Shown here piece by piece: positions 10,617 through 21,973 of a DNA stretch of 64,000 nt. The stretch is from assembly GCA_944354535.1 (NCBI GenBank), contig CALVPY010000003.1, positions 1-64,000 on the forward strand, in the 5' to 3' direction. Made by a program: the position numbers and the translations under genes. The notes under the pieces are model-generated. The model saw only the letters and a program-made list of their open reading frames with translations. It was not told where the DNA came from and ran no database searches. Position 1 is the first letter of the stretch; each line of letters begins with the position of its first letter. Source of the DNA: an uncultured Clostridia bacterium. Its GTDB lineage: Bacteria > Bacillota > Clostridia > Christensenellales > Borkfalkiaceae.

Positions 10617-11372
10617 ATGCGCAGACCCATCATTGCAGGCAACTGGAAAATGAACAACACCGCCAAAGAGGGCGCCGCCCTCATCGAGGCGATCAAGCCC
10701 CTCGTCGCGGACGCGAACTGCGACGTCGTCGTATGCGTTCCCGCCATCGACATCCCCGCCGCAGCGGAAGCGCTCAAGGGCAGCAACATCGCCCTCGGCG
10801 CGCAGAACGTCCACTTCGCCCCCAAGGGCGCATATACGGGCGAAATTTCCGCCGATATGCTCAAGGAGTACGGCGTCGAGTACGTCATCATCGGCCACAG
10901 CGAACGCCGCCAGTACTTCGGCGAGACGGACGAGACCGTCAACAAGCGCACGCTCGCGGCGCTTTCCGCAGGCCTTACCCCCATCGTCTGCATCGGCGAG
11001 ACGCTCGAAGAGCGTGAGGGCGGCAAGACCGAACAGGTGCTCGACCGCCAGATCGAGGAAGGCATGAAGGGCATCGACGACATCTCCAAGATCGTCATCG
11101 CCTATGAGCCCGTCTGGGCGATCGGCACGGGCAGGACGGCGACCGCCGAACAGGCCAACGAGACGATCGGCTACATCCGCAAAAAGGTCGCTTCCGTCTT
11201 CTGCCCCAAGTGCGCGGAAAAGGTGCGCATCCAGTACGGCGGCTCCATGAACGCGGGCAATGCCGCCTCCCTCATGGCGATGCCCGAGATCGACGGCGGC
11301 CTCATCGGCGGCGCTTCTTTGAAAGCGCCCGACTTTGCCGCGATCGTACACTTCGACAGGGAAGGCAAATAA
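10617..11372 (+). CDS. tpiA: triosephosphate isomerase
   Basis: Interconverts dihydroxyacetone phosphate and glyceraldehyde 3-phosphate. The 251-residue TIM barrel has the substrate lysine in GNWKMN (Lys11), the electrophilic histidine in GHSERR, and the catalytic glutamate in AYEPVWAIGTG. GAAGGAG precedes the start at 10617. Its stop is one base from gpmI, consistent with a shared transcript. Confidence 0.98.
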   Translation: MRRPIIAGNWKMNNTAKEGAALIEAIKPLVADANCDVVVCVPAIDIPAAAEALKGSNIALGAQNVHFAPKGAYTGEISADMLKEYGVEYVIIGHSERRQYFGETDETVNKRTLAALSAGLTPIVCIGETLEEREGGKTEQVLDRQIEEGMKGIDDISKIVIAYEPVWAIGTGRTATAEQANETIGYIRKKVASVFCPKCAEKVRIQYGGSMNAGNAASLMAMPEIDGGLIGGASLKAPDFAAIVHFDREGK

Positions 11373-11373
11373 C

Positions 11374-12927
11374 ATGAAGACCCCTTACGCCATCATCATC
11401 ATGGACGGCTACGGGCTCAACCCCGACGCAAACGGCAACGCCATCGCAATGGACGGCAGCCTCAACATCCATGCCCTTCAGAAGGAGTACCCCTCCGCGA
11501 CGCTCGGCGCGAGCGGCCGTTCCGTCGGCCTGCCCGACGGCCAGATGGGCAACTCCGAAGTCGGCCACCTCAACATGGGCGCGGGCCGCATCGTCTATCA
11601 GGATCTCACCAAGATCACGAAGGAGATCGAAGACGGCGAATTCTTTGAAAACCCCGCCCTCATCAAGGCGATGGACAGCGCCAAAAACAACAGCAAGCAG
11701 CTGCACCTTTGGGGGCTCCTCTCCGACGGCGGCGTCCACAGCCACATCACCCATCTCTTTGCGCTCCTTGAAATGGCAAAGCGCCGCGGCGTGCCGCAGA
11801 CCTTCGTCCACTGCTTCATGGACGGCAGAGACGTCTCCCCCACCTCGGGCGCAGGCTTTGCGGAAGAGTTACAGGCGGAGATGGACAAGCTCGGCTACGG
11901 CAAGATCGCGTCCGTCTGCGGCAGATACTACGCGATGGACCGCGACAACAATTGGGACCGCAGCGAAAAGGCATACGATATGCTCACCGTCGGCACGGGC
12001 ATCCATGCCGAGAACGCGGCGGAGGCGCTCCGCGCTTCCTATGCGGGCGGCGTGACGGACGAATTCGTCCTTCCCACCAACATCGTGGAAAACGGCAAGC
12101 CCGTGGCGCTCGTCGAAGAGGGCGATTCTATCATCTTCTTCAACTTCCGCCCCGACCGTGCGCGCGAGATCACCCGCGCCTTCTCGCAGGATCCCTTCGT
12201 CGTACCGAAAGGCACCGCGTTCGAGCGCAAGACGGGCTTTTTGCACCCCGAATATGTGTGCTTCACCGTCTACGACGCGGAGTACAAGAACGTCGAGATC
12301 GCCTTCCCCAAGCAGTCGCTCCACAACACGCTGGGCGAATACCTTGCCAAGATGGGCAAGAAGCAGCTGCGCATCGCCGAGACGGAGAAGTACGCCCACG
12401 TCACCTTCTTCTTCAACGGCGGCGTCGAAGAGCCCAACGAGAACGAAGTGCGCGTGCTCATCAACTCCCCCAAGGTCGCGACGTACGATCTCCAGCCCGA
12501 GATGTCGGCGCCCGAAGTGACGGCGCGCGCGCTCGAAGAGCTCGATTCGGGCGAGTTCGACGTGATGATCTTGAACTTCGCCAACTGCGACATGGTCGGC
12601 CACACGGGCGTCATCCCTGCGGCGGTCAAGGCGGTGCATACGGTGGACGAGTGCGTGAAGAAGATCACCGACAAGATCCTTTCGATGGGCGGCAGCGCCC
12701 TCGTGACCGCCGACCACGGCAATGCGGACAAGATGCTCGATACGGACGGTTCGCCCTTCACGGCGCACACCACCAACCCCGTGCCCGTCATCCTCGTCTC
12801 CGACAAGTACAAAAACGCAACTCTCCGCAAGGACGGCATCCTCGCCGACCTTGCCCCCACCCTCCTCGAAGTGATGGGTCTTCCCATCCCCGCCGAAATG
12901 ACGGGCAAATCCCTCATCGAGAAGTAA
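11374..12927 (+). CDS. gpmI: 2,3-bisphosphoglycerate-independent phosphoglycerate mutase
   Basis: Manganese-dependent enzyme converting 3- to 2-phosphoglycerate, of the alkaline-phosphatase superfamily. The 517 residues match the family. Motifs: MDGYG metal site at the N-terminus, GNSEVGHLNMGAGR with the phosphorylated Ser61, DGRDV, and the C-terminal metal motif TADHGNAD. The start is one base after the tpiA stop. In spore formers this enzyme class is pH-regulated through manganese; that is family knowledge, not visible here. Confidence 0.98.
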   Translation: MKTPYAIIIMDGYGLNPDANGNAIAMDGSLNIHALQKEYPSATLGASGRSVGLPDGQMGNSEVGHLNMGAGRIVYQDLTKITKEIEDGEFFENPALIKAMDSAKNNSKQLHLWGLLSDGGVHSHITHLFALLEMAKRRGVPQTFVHCFMDGRDVSPTSGAGFAEELQAEMDKLGYGKIASVCGRYYAMDRDNNWDRSEKAYDMLTVGTGIHAENAAEALRASYAGGVTDEFVLPTNIVENGKPVALVEEGDSIIFFNFRPDRAREITRAFSQDPFVVPKGTAFERKTGFLHPEYVCFTVYDAEYKNVEIAFPKQSLHNTLGEYLAKMGKKQLRIAETEKYAHVTFFFNGGVEEPNENEVRVLINSPKVATYDLQPEMSAPEVTARALEELDSGEFDVMILNFANCDMVGHTGVIPAAVKAVHTVDECVKKITDKILSMGGSALVTADHGNADKMLDTDGSPFTAHTTNPVPVILVSDKYKNATLRKDGILADLAPTLLEVMGLPIPAEMTGKSLIEK

Positions 12928-12942
12928 CCGATCAAACGGAAG

Positions 12943-12975
12943 GCCGCCGCACAAGGTTGCGCGGCGGCTCTTTTC
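12943..12975 (+). terminator. terminator of pgk-tpiA-gpmI
   Basis: Stem 12943-12954 with 12957-12968 (one mismatch) followed by TCTTTT, 15 bases past the gpmI stop. Confidence 0.8.
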
Positions 12976-12982
12976 AATTGAG

Positions 12983-13020
12983 AAGCCGCGCGGCGCGCCC
13001 AAAGGCGCGCCGCGCGGCTT
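12983..13020. terminator. 17-bp perfect hairpin between convergent operons
   Basis: Inverted repeat 12983-12999 with 13004-13020 and a 4-base loop. It lies between the end of gpmI and the end of the topoisomerase gene and can block read-through from either side; its T-runs are weak. Confidence 0.65.
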
Positions 13021-13038
13021 TCCCTTATTTATCCTGAT

Positions 13039-15460
13039 TCACTCCCCTTTCAGGTACTTCGCGGCATAGACGGCGCCGAGCGACGCATACGCCTTGTTGA
13101 CGCGCCCGCGGGTGCCCGTGGCGTCGATGGGCACATCCTCGGTGGAAATGGCAGCAAGGCCGTCCTCCAAAGCAAGCCCCAGCATATAGGGAATGGTGAC
13201 GTAACTTGCAAACAGCACCTCTTCGCCCTCTTTCAAAACGGCGATCTGGATGCCCTTCCGGTATCTCGGCAGCGGGTCGACCTGCGCCACGATGATGCGC
13301 TTGATCCTCCCGCCCGTGATGGCGACGACCACTTCGCCCTCACCGTCGATCTGCGACGCAAAGACGACTTCGTCCCCCTCGTTGAGGTTGATGCCCTTGA
13401 CGCCGCCCGCGATGCGCCCCTGCGAAGGGATGTCGTCCTTTCTCGCATTCAGGCACATGCCGAGCTTCGTCACAAAGAAGATGGTCTCCTCCTTTTCCTC
13501 CGTATCCGTCTCGACGCCGATGACGCGGTCATCCTCGTTGAGGCGGATGGCCTGGAAGAAGGGCTTGCCCACGTTGTATTCGCTCCATGCCGTGCGCTTG
13601 ATCATGCCGCGCTCCGTATAGAAGAGCGCGTCGCCCTCTTTGGTGTCGGCAGGGAAGAGCGCCACGGGAAGCTCGCCCTCTGCGGCGTCCTCGAAGAGGT
13701 CGGCAAGCGAATACCCCGCTTCCGTAAAGCGGCAGGCGGCTTGTTCGGGGCGCAGGCGGTAGCAATTGCCGCGGTCGGAGAACACCCACACGTCGCAGTC
13801 GGACATGATGGAGAGCGTCGTCTTCATGATGTTGTTGGGTTTGGTCTTTGCGCCGAGCTCCTTATTGGACTGCGAGAAGTTCTTCTCGGTCACGCATTTG
13901 AGCATGCCGTCGTAGGAGATGCAGAGCAGGCTCTCCACGCCGGGCGCGCGCACGTCGGCGCGCACGGGACCCGCGTCTTCGAGCGTCTCCACGAGCACCG
14001 AACGGCGGGGCGAAGGATACTTCTTCTTGATCTCTAAGATCTCTTCCTTGACGACTTCGAGCTGCCGCTGCTTGCTGCCCACGATGGCGGTGAGCTTCTT
14101 GATGAGCTCTTTGAGCTGTTTCAACTCCTCCTCGAGCTTGAAGACTTCGAGCTTGGTGAGCCGCGCAAGGCGAAGATCGAGGATGGCTTGCGCCTGCCGT
14201 TCAGAGAGGTCGAAGCGCTTTCTCAGTTTATCGCGCGCGTCGGACGTCGAATCGGCGTTCTTGATGATCTTGATGACCTCGTCGATGTTGCGCACGGCGA
14301 TGATGAGGCCTTCCAAGATATGGCAGCGCTCCTTCGCCTGGTTGAGATCGAACTTCGTGCGGCGCAGCACGACTTCGCGCTGATATTCGACGTAGTAGCG
14401 GATGATCTCCAATAGGCCCATGAGCATGGGCTTGCCGCCCGCGATGGCGACCATGTTGATGCCGAACGTCGTTTCAAGGTCGGTATATTTATAGAGGAGC
14501 TTCATCACGGCGTCCACGTCGCAGTCGCCCTTGAGCTCGACGACGGCGCGCATGCCCACGCGGTCGGATTCATCCCTCACGCCCGTGATGGCGGCAAACT
14601 CCTCCTTCTTCTCCTCGCGGAGCTCCGCAATGCGGCGGAGAAGGTTGGCTTTATTCACCTGATAGGGAAGTTCGCTGATGACGAGGAGCTTCCGATCCCC
14701 CTCGCCCGCCTCCATGCGCGTCTTGGCGCGAAGCGTGATCTTCCCTTTGCCCGTCTTATATGCCTCGTTGAGCTCGACCCGCACGATATAGCCGCCCGTG
14801 GGGAAATCGGGCGCGGGGAGCTTCTTCATGAGCTCTTCGAGCTTGATGGTAGGCTTGTCGATATACGCGACGACGGCGTCGATGCTCTCCCCTAAATTAT
14901 GGGGCGGGATGTTGGTCGCAAGCCCCACGGCGATACCCGCCGCCCCGTTGACGAGAAGATTGGGGAAGCGCCCGGGGAGCATATCGGGCTCTTTCAGCGA
15001 ATCGTCGAAGTTGAGCGAGAAGGGCACGGTCTCTTTATAGAGATCGCGTAAAAGTTCGAGGGCGATGGGCTCCAGCCGCGCCTCGGTATAACGCATGGCG
15101 GCGGCAGGGTCGCCGTCCACCGAACCGAAGTTGCCGTGGCCGTTGACGAGCGTGCGCCCCATGTTGAAGTCCTGCGCCATACGCACCATGGCGTCGTACA
15201 CCGAACTGTCGCCGTGCGGATGATATTTACCCATGCAGTCGCCGACGATGCGCGCCGACTTCTTATGCGGCTTATCGGGCAGCAGCCCCATCTCGAACAT
15301 GGTATAGAGGATGCGCCGCTGCACAGGCTTTAAGCCGTCCTCGACGCGGGGAAGCGCCCTGTCCATGATGACGAACTCCGCATACGGGAGCATCGCCGAA
15401 GGGAGCACCTCTTCGAGCGGCGTTACGAACAGGCTGCCCTGCGGCTCTTCCGCCTTTTTC

Positions 15461-15474
<14 letters not shown>
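13039..15474 (-). CDS. parC: type IIA topoisomerase subunit A, topoisomerase IV (ParC) type
   Basis: DNA cleavage/rejoining subunit. The catalytic tyrosine is Tyr129 in [10 protein letters not shown]. The quinolone region [15 protein letters not shown] keeps the Ser and acidic residues of susceptible enzymes. The 811-residue chain ends in a beta-pinwheel domain with blade motifs such as [10 protein letters not shown], but I find no QRRGGKG GyrA-box; that absence favours a decatenating topoisomerase IV over gyrase. It overlaps the upstream subunit B gene by 14 bases. Gyrase proper is presumably elsewhere. Confidence 0.85.
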
Positions 15475-17509
<2,035 letters not shown>

Positions 17510-17587
17510 ACGTTCCTCTGTCTCCCTTCCCCGCGGAAAACGCGTTCCGCCGCCAAAAGGGTATAATATCTCTATATTATCACATCC

Positions 17588-17616
17588 ATTATACCATATC
17601 TTGTTGTTCGGGGCAA
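17588..17616 (-). promoter_or_regulatory. promoter of parE-parC
   Basis: Minus strand TTGCCC (17616-17611), 17 bases, TATAAT (17593-17588). Between it and the start codon lies a perfect AT-rich dyad ATAATAT-N4-ATATTAT, near the expected start of transcription, a possible operator. Confidence 0.65.
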
Positions 17617-17657
17617 CCGATTTCCACAATTTTTGCAAAAAAGCCAAAAAGCGCGCA

Positions 17658-17684
17658 AACAAAAACGCCGCGGCAGCGGCGTTT
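17658..17684 (-). terminator. terminator of the HAD gene
   Basis: Nine-base-pair stem 17663-17671 with 17676-17684. On the minus strand it is followed by TTTGTTTG, 20 bases past the stop of the HAD gene. Confidence 0.75.
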
Positions 17685-17703
17685 GTCGGCTGTGCGGCGG
17701 TCT

Positions 17704-18381
17704 TCACATCTTCCCGATGAGTTCAAGCGCCTCATCGTAACTTTGGGCGCAGAGCCCTTTATATCCTTCGGGCGCGCCCTGCGGGCGGTAGAGGATAAAG
17801 TCGATCCCGAGCGAAGCGGCGCAGGGGGCGTCCGACGTGAGGCTGTCCCCCACCCACACGGCGCAGCTGCGGTCGTACCCTTCGATATGCGCCTCGACAT
17901 ACGCCGCATACTCCTTCGCGGGCTTGTTGATGCCGATCGCTTCGGAGATGAACACTCCGTCCGCATACGCCCCCAGCCCCGAGGCGGCGATGCGGCGCGT
18001 CTGCGTAAATTGCGCCCCGTTCGTGACGAGGAAGATGCGCCCCCTTTCTTTCAGCGCCTTCACGAACGCCTCCGCCCCCTCGTAGAACTTTCCGCCCGAA
18101 GCGAGCTCGGAAAAATACTCCCTCGAAAACTCCTCGGGGGAGTCCGCCCGCCCGTATGCGCGGAGGAACACTTCGAAGCGTTCGACGACCAGCCGCGCCC
18201 GCGTGATCTCGCCCCGTTCGAGCTTCTTCCAATAGCTCTCGTTGATGGCGTGATAGCGCGCGAGCATGTCCTCGGTCGGCTCGACGCCCCGCTTTTTCAA
18301 GGTGCGGCAAAGCGCCTCCCGCTCCTCCCGCGGGAAGTCAAACAGCGTCTCATCGATATCCAGCAAAAAAATGTCTTTCAT
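17704..18381 (-). CDS. HAD hydrolase, YjjG-like nucleotidase type
   Basis: A 225-residue haloacid dehalogenase phosphatase. The nucleophile motif is DIDETL (Asp8, Asp10). It is followed by a helical cap, VTNG (motif II), NKP (motif III lysine) and GDSLTSD (motif IV). The closest family I recognise is YjjG/YfnB, which dephosphorylates non-canonical pyrimidine nucleotides; substrate is not provable from sequence. The ATG at 18381 has AAGGAAC upstream. Further upstream begins a repeat spacer, so in-frame extension is rejected. Confidence 0.8.
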   Translation of the reverse strand: MKDIFLLDIDETLFDFPREEREALCRTLKKRGVEPTEDMLARYHAINESYWKKLERGEITRARLVVERFEVFLRAYGRADSPEEFSREYFSELASGGKFYEGAEAFVKALKERGRIFLVTNGAQFTQTRRIAASGLGAYADGVFISEAIGINKPAKEYAAYVEAHIEGYDRSCAVWVGDSLTSDAPCAASLGIDFILYRPQGAPEGYKGLCAQSYDEALELIGKM

Positions 18382-18389
18382 AGGTTCCT

Positions 18390-18660
18390 TATTGTGGGCG
18401 CCTCTTCGGGGTCCCCAAAAAAAGACGAAGTATTTTTTGGGGTGGATTTGGGGGGCGAGCAAAAGCTTCCTTGATTTGGCTAACCTCATTTTAGCCTCCC
18501 CTGTGTAAGGGGAGGTGTCTTGCCAAAGGCAAGACGGAGGGGTTGTTAAGCCCGCCGCAGGCGCCTGAGGGAGTCACCTCATTTTAGCCCTCCCTGTGTA
18601 AGGGAGGGTGCCGAGCGAAGCGAGGCGGGAGGGTTGTAAAGAATTGGTGCCGTGCGCCCG
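18390..18660. repeat. repeat-filled spacer between the HAD gene and helD
   Basis: Contains the GGGGTCCCC/A-run module (18409-18445), a short CAAAA...ATTTG hairpin form (18455-18478), the CCTCATTTTAGCCTCCCCTG unit with its short hairpin and CTTGCCAAAGGCAAG stem (18483-18549), and a second unit in which the stem has changed on both arms to CCCTCCCT/AGGGAGGG (18575-18637). No coding sequence. Confidence 0.8.
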
Positions 18661-18664
18661 TTCA

Positions 18665-21022
18665 TCAGCACTCAATAATCGCAAGCTCCCGCAGGGCGCG
18701 GGTATAAGCAATATACTTCTCGTTTTCGGTCATGCCGCGATCCAAAACGGCGACGGCAGAAAATTCCAGCCCCTTGCTCTCGAAGACGGTCATCACGTTG
18801 ATGCGCGTCTTGGAAGCGCCCTGCGCAGAGAGCCGCCCGAACCCGCGCTTTTCAAAGAGCGGCAGGTCTTCCTCGCGCACGATGACGGCTTTCAAGCCCT
18901 GTTTGCCGCGGAACCACGCAGAAACGCGCTTCAAGGGGATACGCTCCACCTCTGCGCCCGTCATGCCGATGGGCTGCATCTTGACGCCCAGCTCCCCCGC
19001 GACAAAGCTCACGATCTCATTCGTATTGCGGTAGTTGACGTCGAGCTCGAAGTAATTTTCAAACTTCTCCCACTGCGTCAAGCCCCTCCACGGCGTGATG
19101 TTCTGTTTGAGGTCGCCGAACACGTTGAAGGCGGCGTCCGAATGGATGGCGCGAAGGAGCGCATATTCGGAGGGCGAGATATCCTGCCCCTCGTCGATGA
19201 AGACGAGCCCGTAGCGGGGCGTTAAGTTCCTGCCCGCCCGGGAGAGCGCGCTGCACAGCGCATAGGCGTCCGAAGGGTACACGCCTGCAAGCGAAAAACG
19301 CTTTTTATACTTTTTGACGGTGTGGCGGTACAGCCAGCGCGAGACGTCGAGCGTCCCCTCGCACTTCCCGAGCTCCGCGCACGCCCCGAAGAGGCGGATA
19401 ACGGCGAAAAACTCCCCGAAGAGATCGACGCCCTCCTTCATCTCCCCGATGACGTCCGCGATGCGGTCGGCCTCCGCAAAGAGCTCCTCGCGCGCCGCGA
19501 TGCGGTCGGCATAGCTGTAATACTCGCCGTCCGGCCCCTTCTGGCGGTAGCGCTTCAAATCGACGATCTCCTTTTCGATGCTCTCCTTGAGGGAAGCGAG
19601 ATCGTCTTCGGCGCGGGAAAAGACGGCGTTCGCGTGCGCGGAAAAGTCCTTCGCACAGCGGTAAAATTCTGCAAATTGGCGGAAGAAGTAGTCGGGCGTG
19701 CGCTCCCCTTCCGTGAGGACGAAGGATAAAAAGTCCTGCACCTGAGAGAGCGAACTCATCAGCCCGCGCATGGGCTTGGTAAAGTAGAAGCCCCCCTCCT
19801 TGTTCTCCTTCATCTCGCCGAGGACGGTACGGCGGATGCGCACGGAAGCGTTCTTGACGCGCACATACAGCTCGTGGCGGCGCTTGCACGAAGCAAACAC
19901 TTCTTCGGCGACCGAGCGGCACTCCCTGCCCGTAAATAAGCCGAAGATGTCGCCGTAGAGCTTCCCAATGTCCTTTTCGAGCTTCTTAGGGAAGGCGTCC
20001 GAATACAGCCAGGCAAGGTATTCCCTGCTCTCCGCCCCGCCCGAGCATTTGAGCTCGATGCCCTCGTTCTTTAAGACCTGCAAGTAGTAATTGCGGAGCG
20101 TGATGGTGCGCACCTTCTGCAATTCGAGCACTTTGGAGAGCTCGTCGATGAAGGCGTTAAAGGAATCGGAGGGCGTGATGACGAGCACGTCGCGCGGGCG
20201 CAGGCTCTCGTTGTTGTACATGAGATAGCTCAGGCGATGGAGAAGGATCATCGTCTTGCCGCTGCCCGCACAGCCCTGGAGGACAAAGCTCTCCCGCTCG
20301 GGGCGGGTGATGATCTCGAACTGCTTTTCCTGGATGGTCTCGATGATGTCGCGGACGGTGAAGTCGTCCTTCCTGTCCTTTAAGATGCTGCGAAGGTACG
20401 GATCGAACAAGATCTCCTCGTCGCGCCCCGCGATCTCTTCGGGCGTGAGGTGATCGCGCACGGAGAGATATTCGTTGCGGAAGGAGAGGACGCGCCCGTT
20501 CTTGACGGAGAGCGCCCGCCGCAGCACGGTGCGGTATTCGTACTCGTTGATGGTAAAGCTGACGCGCGACTTCTGGTAGTACCGCACGGCAAGGGGTGCG
20601 CGCCAATCGACGATCTCTAAATTGACGTCCCCCTTCTTGCCGATATAATAGCTGTTATAGCCCTCCTTGTCGTCCACGACGTCGATGCGCGCGAAGTAGG
20701 GCTCAACGAAATAGCACTTATACGAATCGATCTTCTTCTCCACTTCCTGCTTTTCCACCTGCTTTTCGAGGAGTTCGCGGTACTCGCCCGCCGAATACCC
20801 CTCCCGGGCGCGCAAGTCCTCCATCTCCGCCCCGATCTCGCGGACGCGGCGCTGCAGGCGGGAGAGATAGTAAAAGCGCAGCATGCGCAAAACGGCGTCG
20901 AGGTGCTCTTTCTCATAGCAAAGCTGCCCTTCCTCGTCGAGGAGAGCCAGATACCATGCCTTATCTGCATCCCGCTTGGGATCGAGCATTTGTTTGAGCT
21001 TTTCGATCGTTTCCTGTTTCAT
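18665..21022 (-). CDS. helD: HelD-type superfamily 1 helicase
   Basis: A 785-residue UvrD-like motor. An N-terminal charged coiled-coil arm (about 40-105) precedes the Walker A motif GCAGSGKT (250-257). Later come a Walker B-like FIDEGQD and the C-terminal VFESKGLEF and YTRAL motifs. This arm-plus-split-motor layout is that of HelD, which in Bacillus strips stalled RNA polymerase from DNA; that role is inferred from the family. The ATG at 21022 gives the expected N-terminus, but no Shine-Dalgarno sequence is visible because a dispersed repeat ends about 10 bases before it. Confidence 0.82.
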   Translation of the reverse strand: MKQETIEKLKQMLDPKRDADKAWYLALLDEEGQLCYEKEHLDAVLRMLRFYYLSRLQRRVREIGAEMEDLRAREGYSAGEYRELLEKQVEKQEVEKKIDSYKCYFVEPYFARIDVVDDKEGYNSYYIGKKGDVNLEIVDWRAPLAVRYYQKSRVSFTINEYEYRTVLRRALSVKNGRVLSFRNEYLSVRDHLTPEEIAGRDEEILFDPYLRSILKDRKDDFTVRDIIETIQEKQFEIITRPERESFVLQGCAGSGKTMILLHRLSYLMYNNESLRPRDVLVITPSDSFNAFIDELSKVLELQKVRTITLRNYYLQVLKNEGIELKCSGGAESREYLAWLYSDAFPKKLEKDIGKLYGDIFGLFTGRECRSVAEEVFASCKRRHELYVRVKNASVRIRRTVLGEMKENKEGGFYFTKPMRGLMSSLSQVQDFLSFVLTEGERTPDYFFRQFAEFYRCAKDFSAHANAVFSRAEDDLASLKESIEKEIVDLKRYRQKGPDGEYYSYADRIAAREELFAEADRIADVIGEMKEGVDLFGEFFAVIRLFGACAELGKCEGTLDVSRWLYRHTVKKYKKRFSLAGVYPSDAYALCSALSRAGRNLTPRYGLVFIDEGQDISPSEYALLRAIHSDAAFNVFGDLKQNITPWRGLTQWEKFENYFELDVNYRNTNEIVSFVAGELGVKMQPIGMTGAEVERIPLKRVSAWFRGKQGLKAVIVREEDLPLFEKRGFGRLSAQGASKTRINVMTVFESKGLEFSAVAVLDRGMTENEKYIAYTRALRELAIIEC

Positions 21023-21660
21023 AAAATCTGAGGGAGTCACCGCGTCGCCGCAAGGCGCATATGCGAGCGATCGCCTTACGGCAACCGCTGCGCTTTTTAC
21101 GCCTGCGTCTCCTTTTCCCAAAAAATCTTTTGCTTCGCAAAATCTTTTTTGGGAGCCCTGCAATGTTAGCCTCCCCGGGGTCCCCAAAAAAAGACGAAGT
21201 ATTTTTTTGGGGTGGTTTTAAGGGGCGAGAAAGCGCTTCCTGAATTTGACTAAATTCCTCATTATAGGCGCCTTCCCTGAGGGAGCTGTCGCGACATCCG
21301 AAGCTTGCTTCGGTGTCGTGACTGAGGGAGTAAAATACAGGGCTCCCGCAAAAATCGCGTCAGCGATCCAGGGCTCCCGCAAAAGTCGCGCAGCGAGTTT
21401 TGCGGGAAGAGGGTGAGCAAGTGCTTTCTTGGCAACGCCACGGTGTGGCGTTGACCACTTGCGAACTTGGAAATTTCCCATTGTGGGGAAATTTCCTGAC
21501 CGAAGCGCGGGCTCTACCGCGCGAGACGAGCAAGCCGAGCGGTCAAGCCGCGAGGAACACAGCGGCGGACCTGCGGGCCTTGCCGCGACTCAGGGCTCCC
21601 GCAAAAATCGCATAGCGATTTTTGTGGGATGTGGAGGGCCGTGCTCTTTATCATACCATA
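21023..21660. repeat. mosaic of dispersed repeats between helD and ilvE
   Basis: From left: a repeat end abutting helD; a CAAAATC hairpin ending in TTTTTTGGGAG (21120-21155); the GGGGTCCCC/A-run module (21178-21215); a short-form unit; a variable-stem module between GAGCTGTC and GACTGAGGGAGT (21288-21332); paired GGGCTCCCGC hairpins (21341-21410); multi-stem copy B; a 65-base block beginning GCAAGCCGAGCGGTCAAGCC (21528), shared with 26909; and a hairpin TCCCGCAAAAATCG/CGATTTTTGTGGGA (about 21597-21630). No credible gene. Confidence 0.8.
21412..21535 (+). repeat. multi-stem structured element, copy B
   Basis: Same layout as copy A. The outer stem is unchanged (21417-21423 with 21456-21462), but the inner hairpin is now CAACGCCAC-GGT-GTGGCGTTG (21433-21453). 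Relative to copy A both arms changed together and the GGT loop stayed. The second hairpin is identical to copy A; the third is GCGCGG/CCGCGC. Confidence 0.85.
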
Positions 21661-21727
21661 TTCCCGCCCAAAAGAAAAGACCCTCGCGCAAAATTTTTGC
21701 ACTTTTTTCCGCGAAACCGGCGCCGCG

Positions 21728-21772
21728 CGGAAAACGCAAGCGGCGGGCGGGGCTTTGCGCCCCGCCCGCCGC
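21728..21772 (-). terminator. probable terminator downstream of ilvE
   Basis: Perfect 14-bp GC-rich stem (21740-21753 with 21759-21772). On the minus strand it is followed by TTGCGTTTTCC. It lies about 200 bases beyond the ilvE stop, past one more repeat unit. Confidence 0.55.
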
Positions 21773-21837
21773 AGAAAAACTCATATGCGACCCATTCTAA
21801 TTCTTCTTAAGAAAGATCGGTTGCTTCCCCGATCTGT

Positions 21838-21935
21838 AAAATTCCTCATTATAGGCGCCCCCTCGGGGGAGCTGTCTCATCGCTCGGCGTATGCCGATGA
21901 TGAGACTGAGGGAGTCATCCCTTCTGGAGATCTTC
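21838..21935. repeat. variable-stem repeat unit downstream of ilvE
   Basis: AAATTCCTCATTATAGGCGC core, a CCCCCTCGGGGG hairpin, then a 14-bp imperfect stem GTCTCATC...GATGAGAC between the constant flanks GAGCT and TGAGGGAGTCA. The stem sequence is unlike other copies although both flanks are the same. Confidence 0.75.
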
Positions 21936-21973
21936 ACTCTTCGATGAAAGATTTTTGCCTCGGCAAAAAGATT

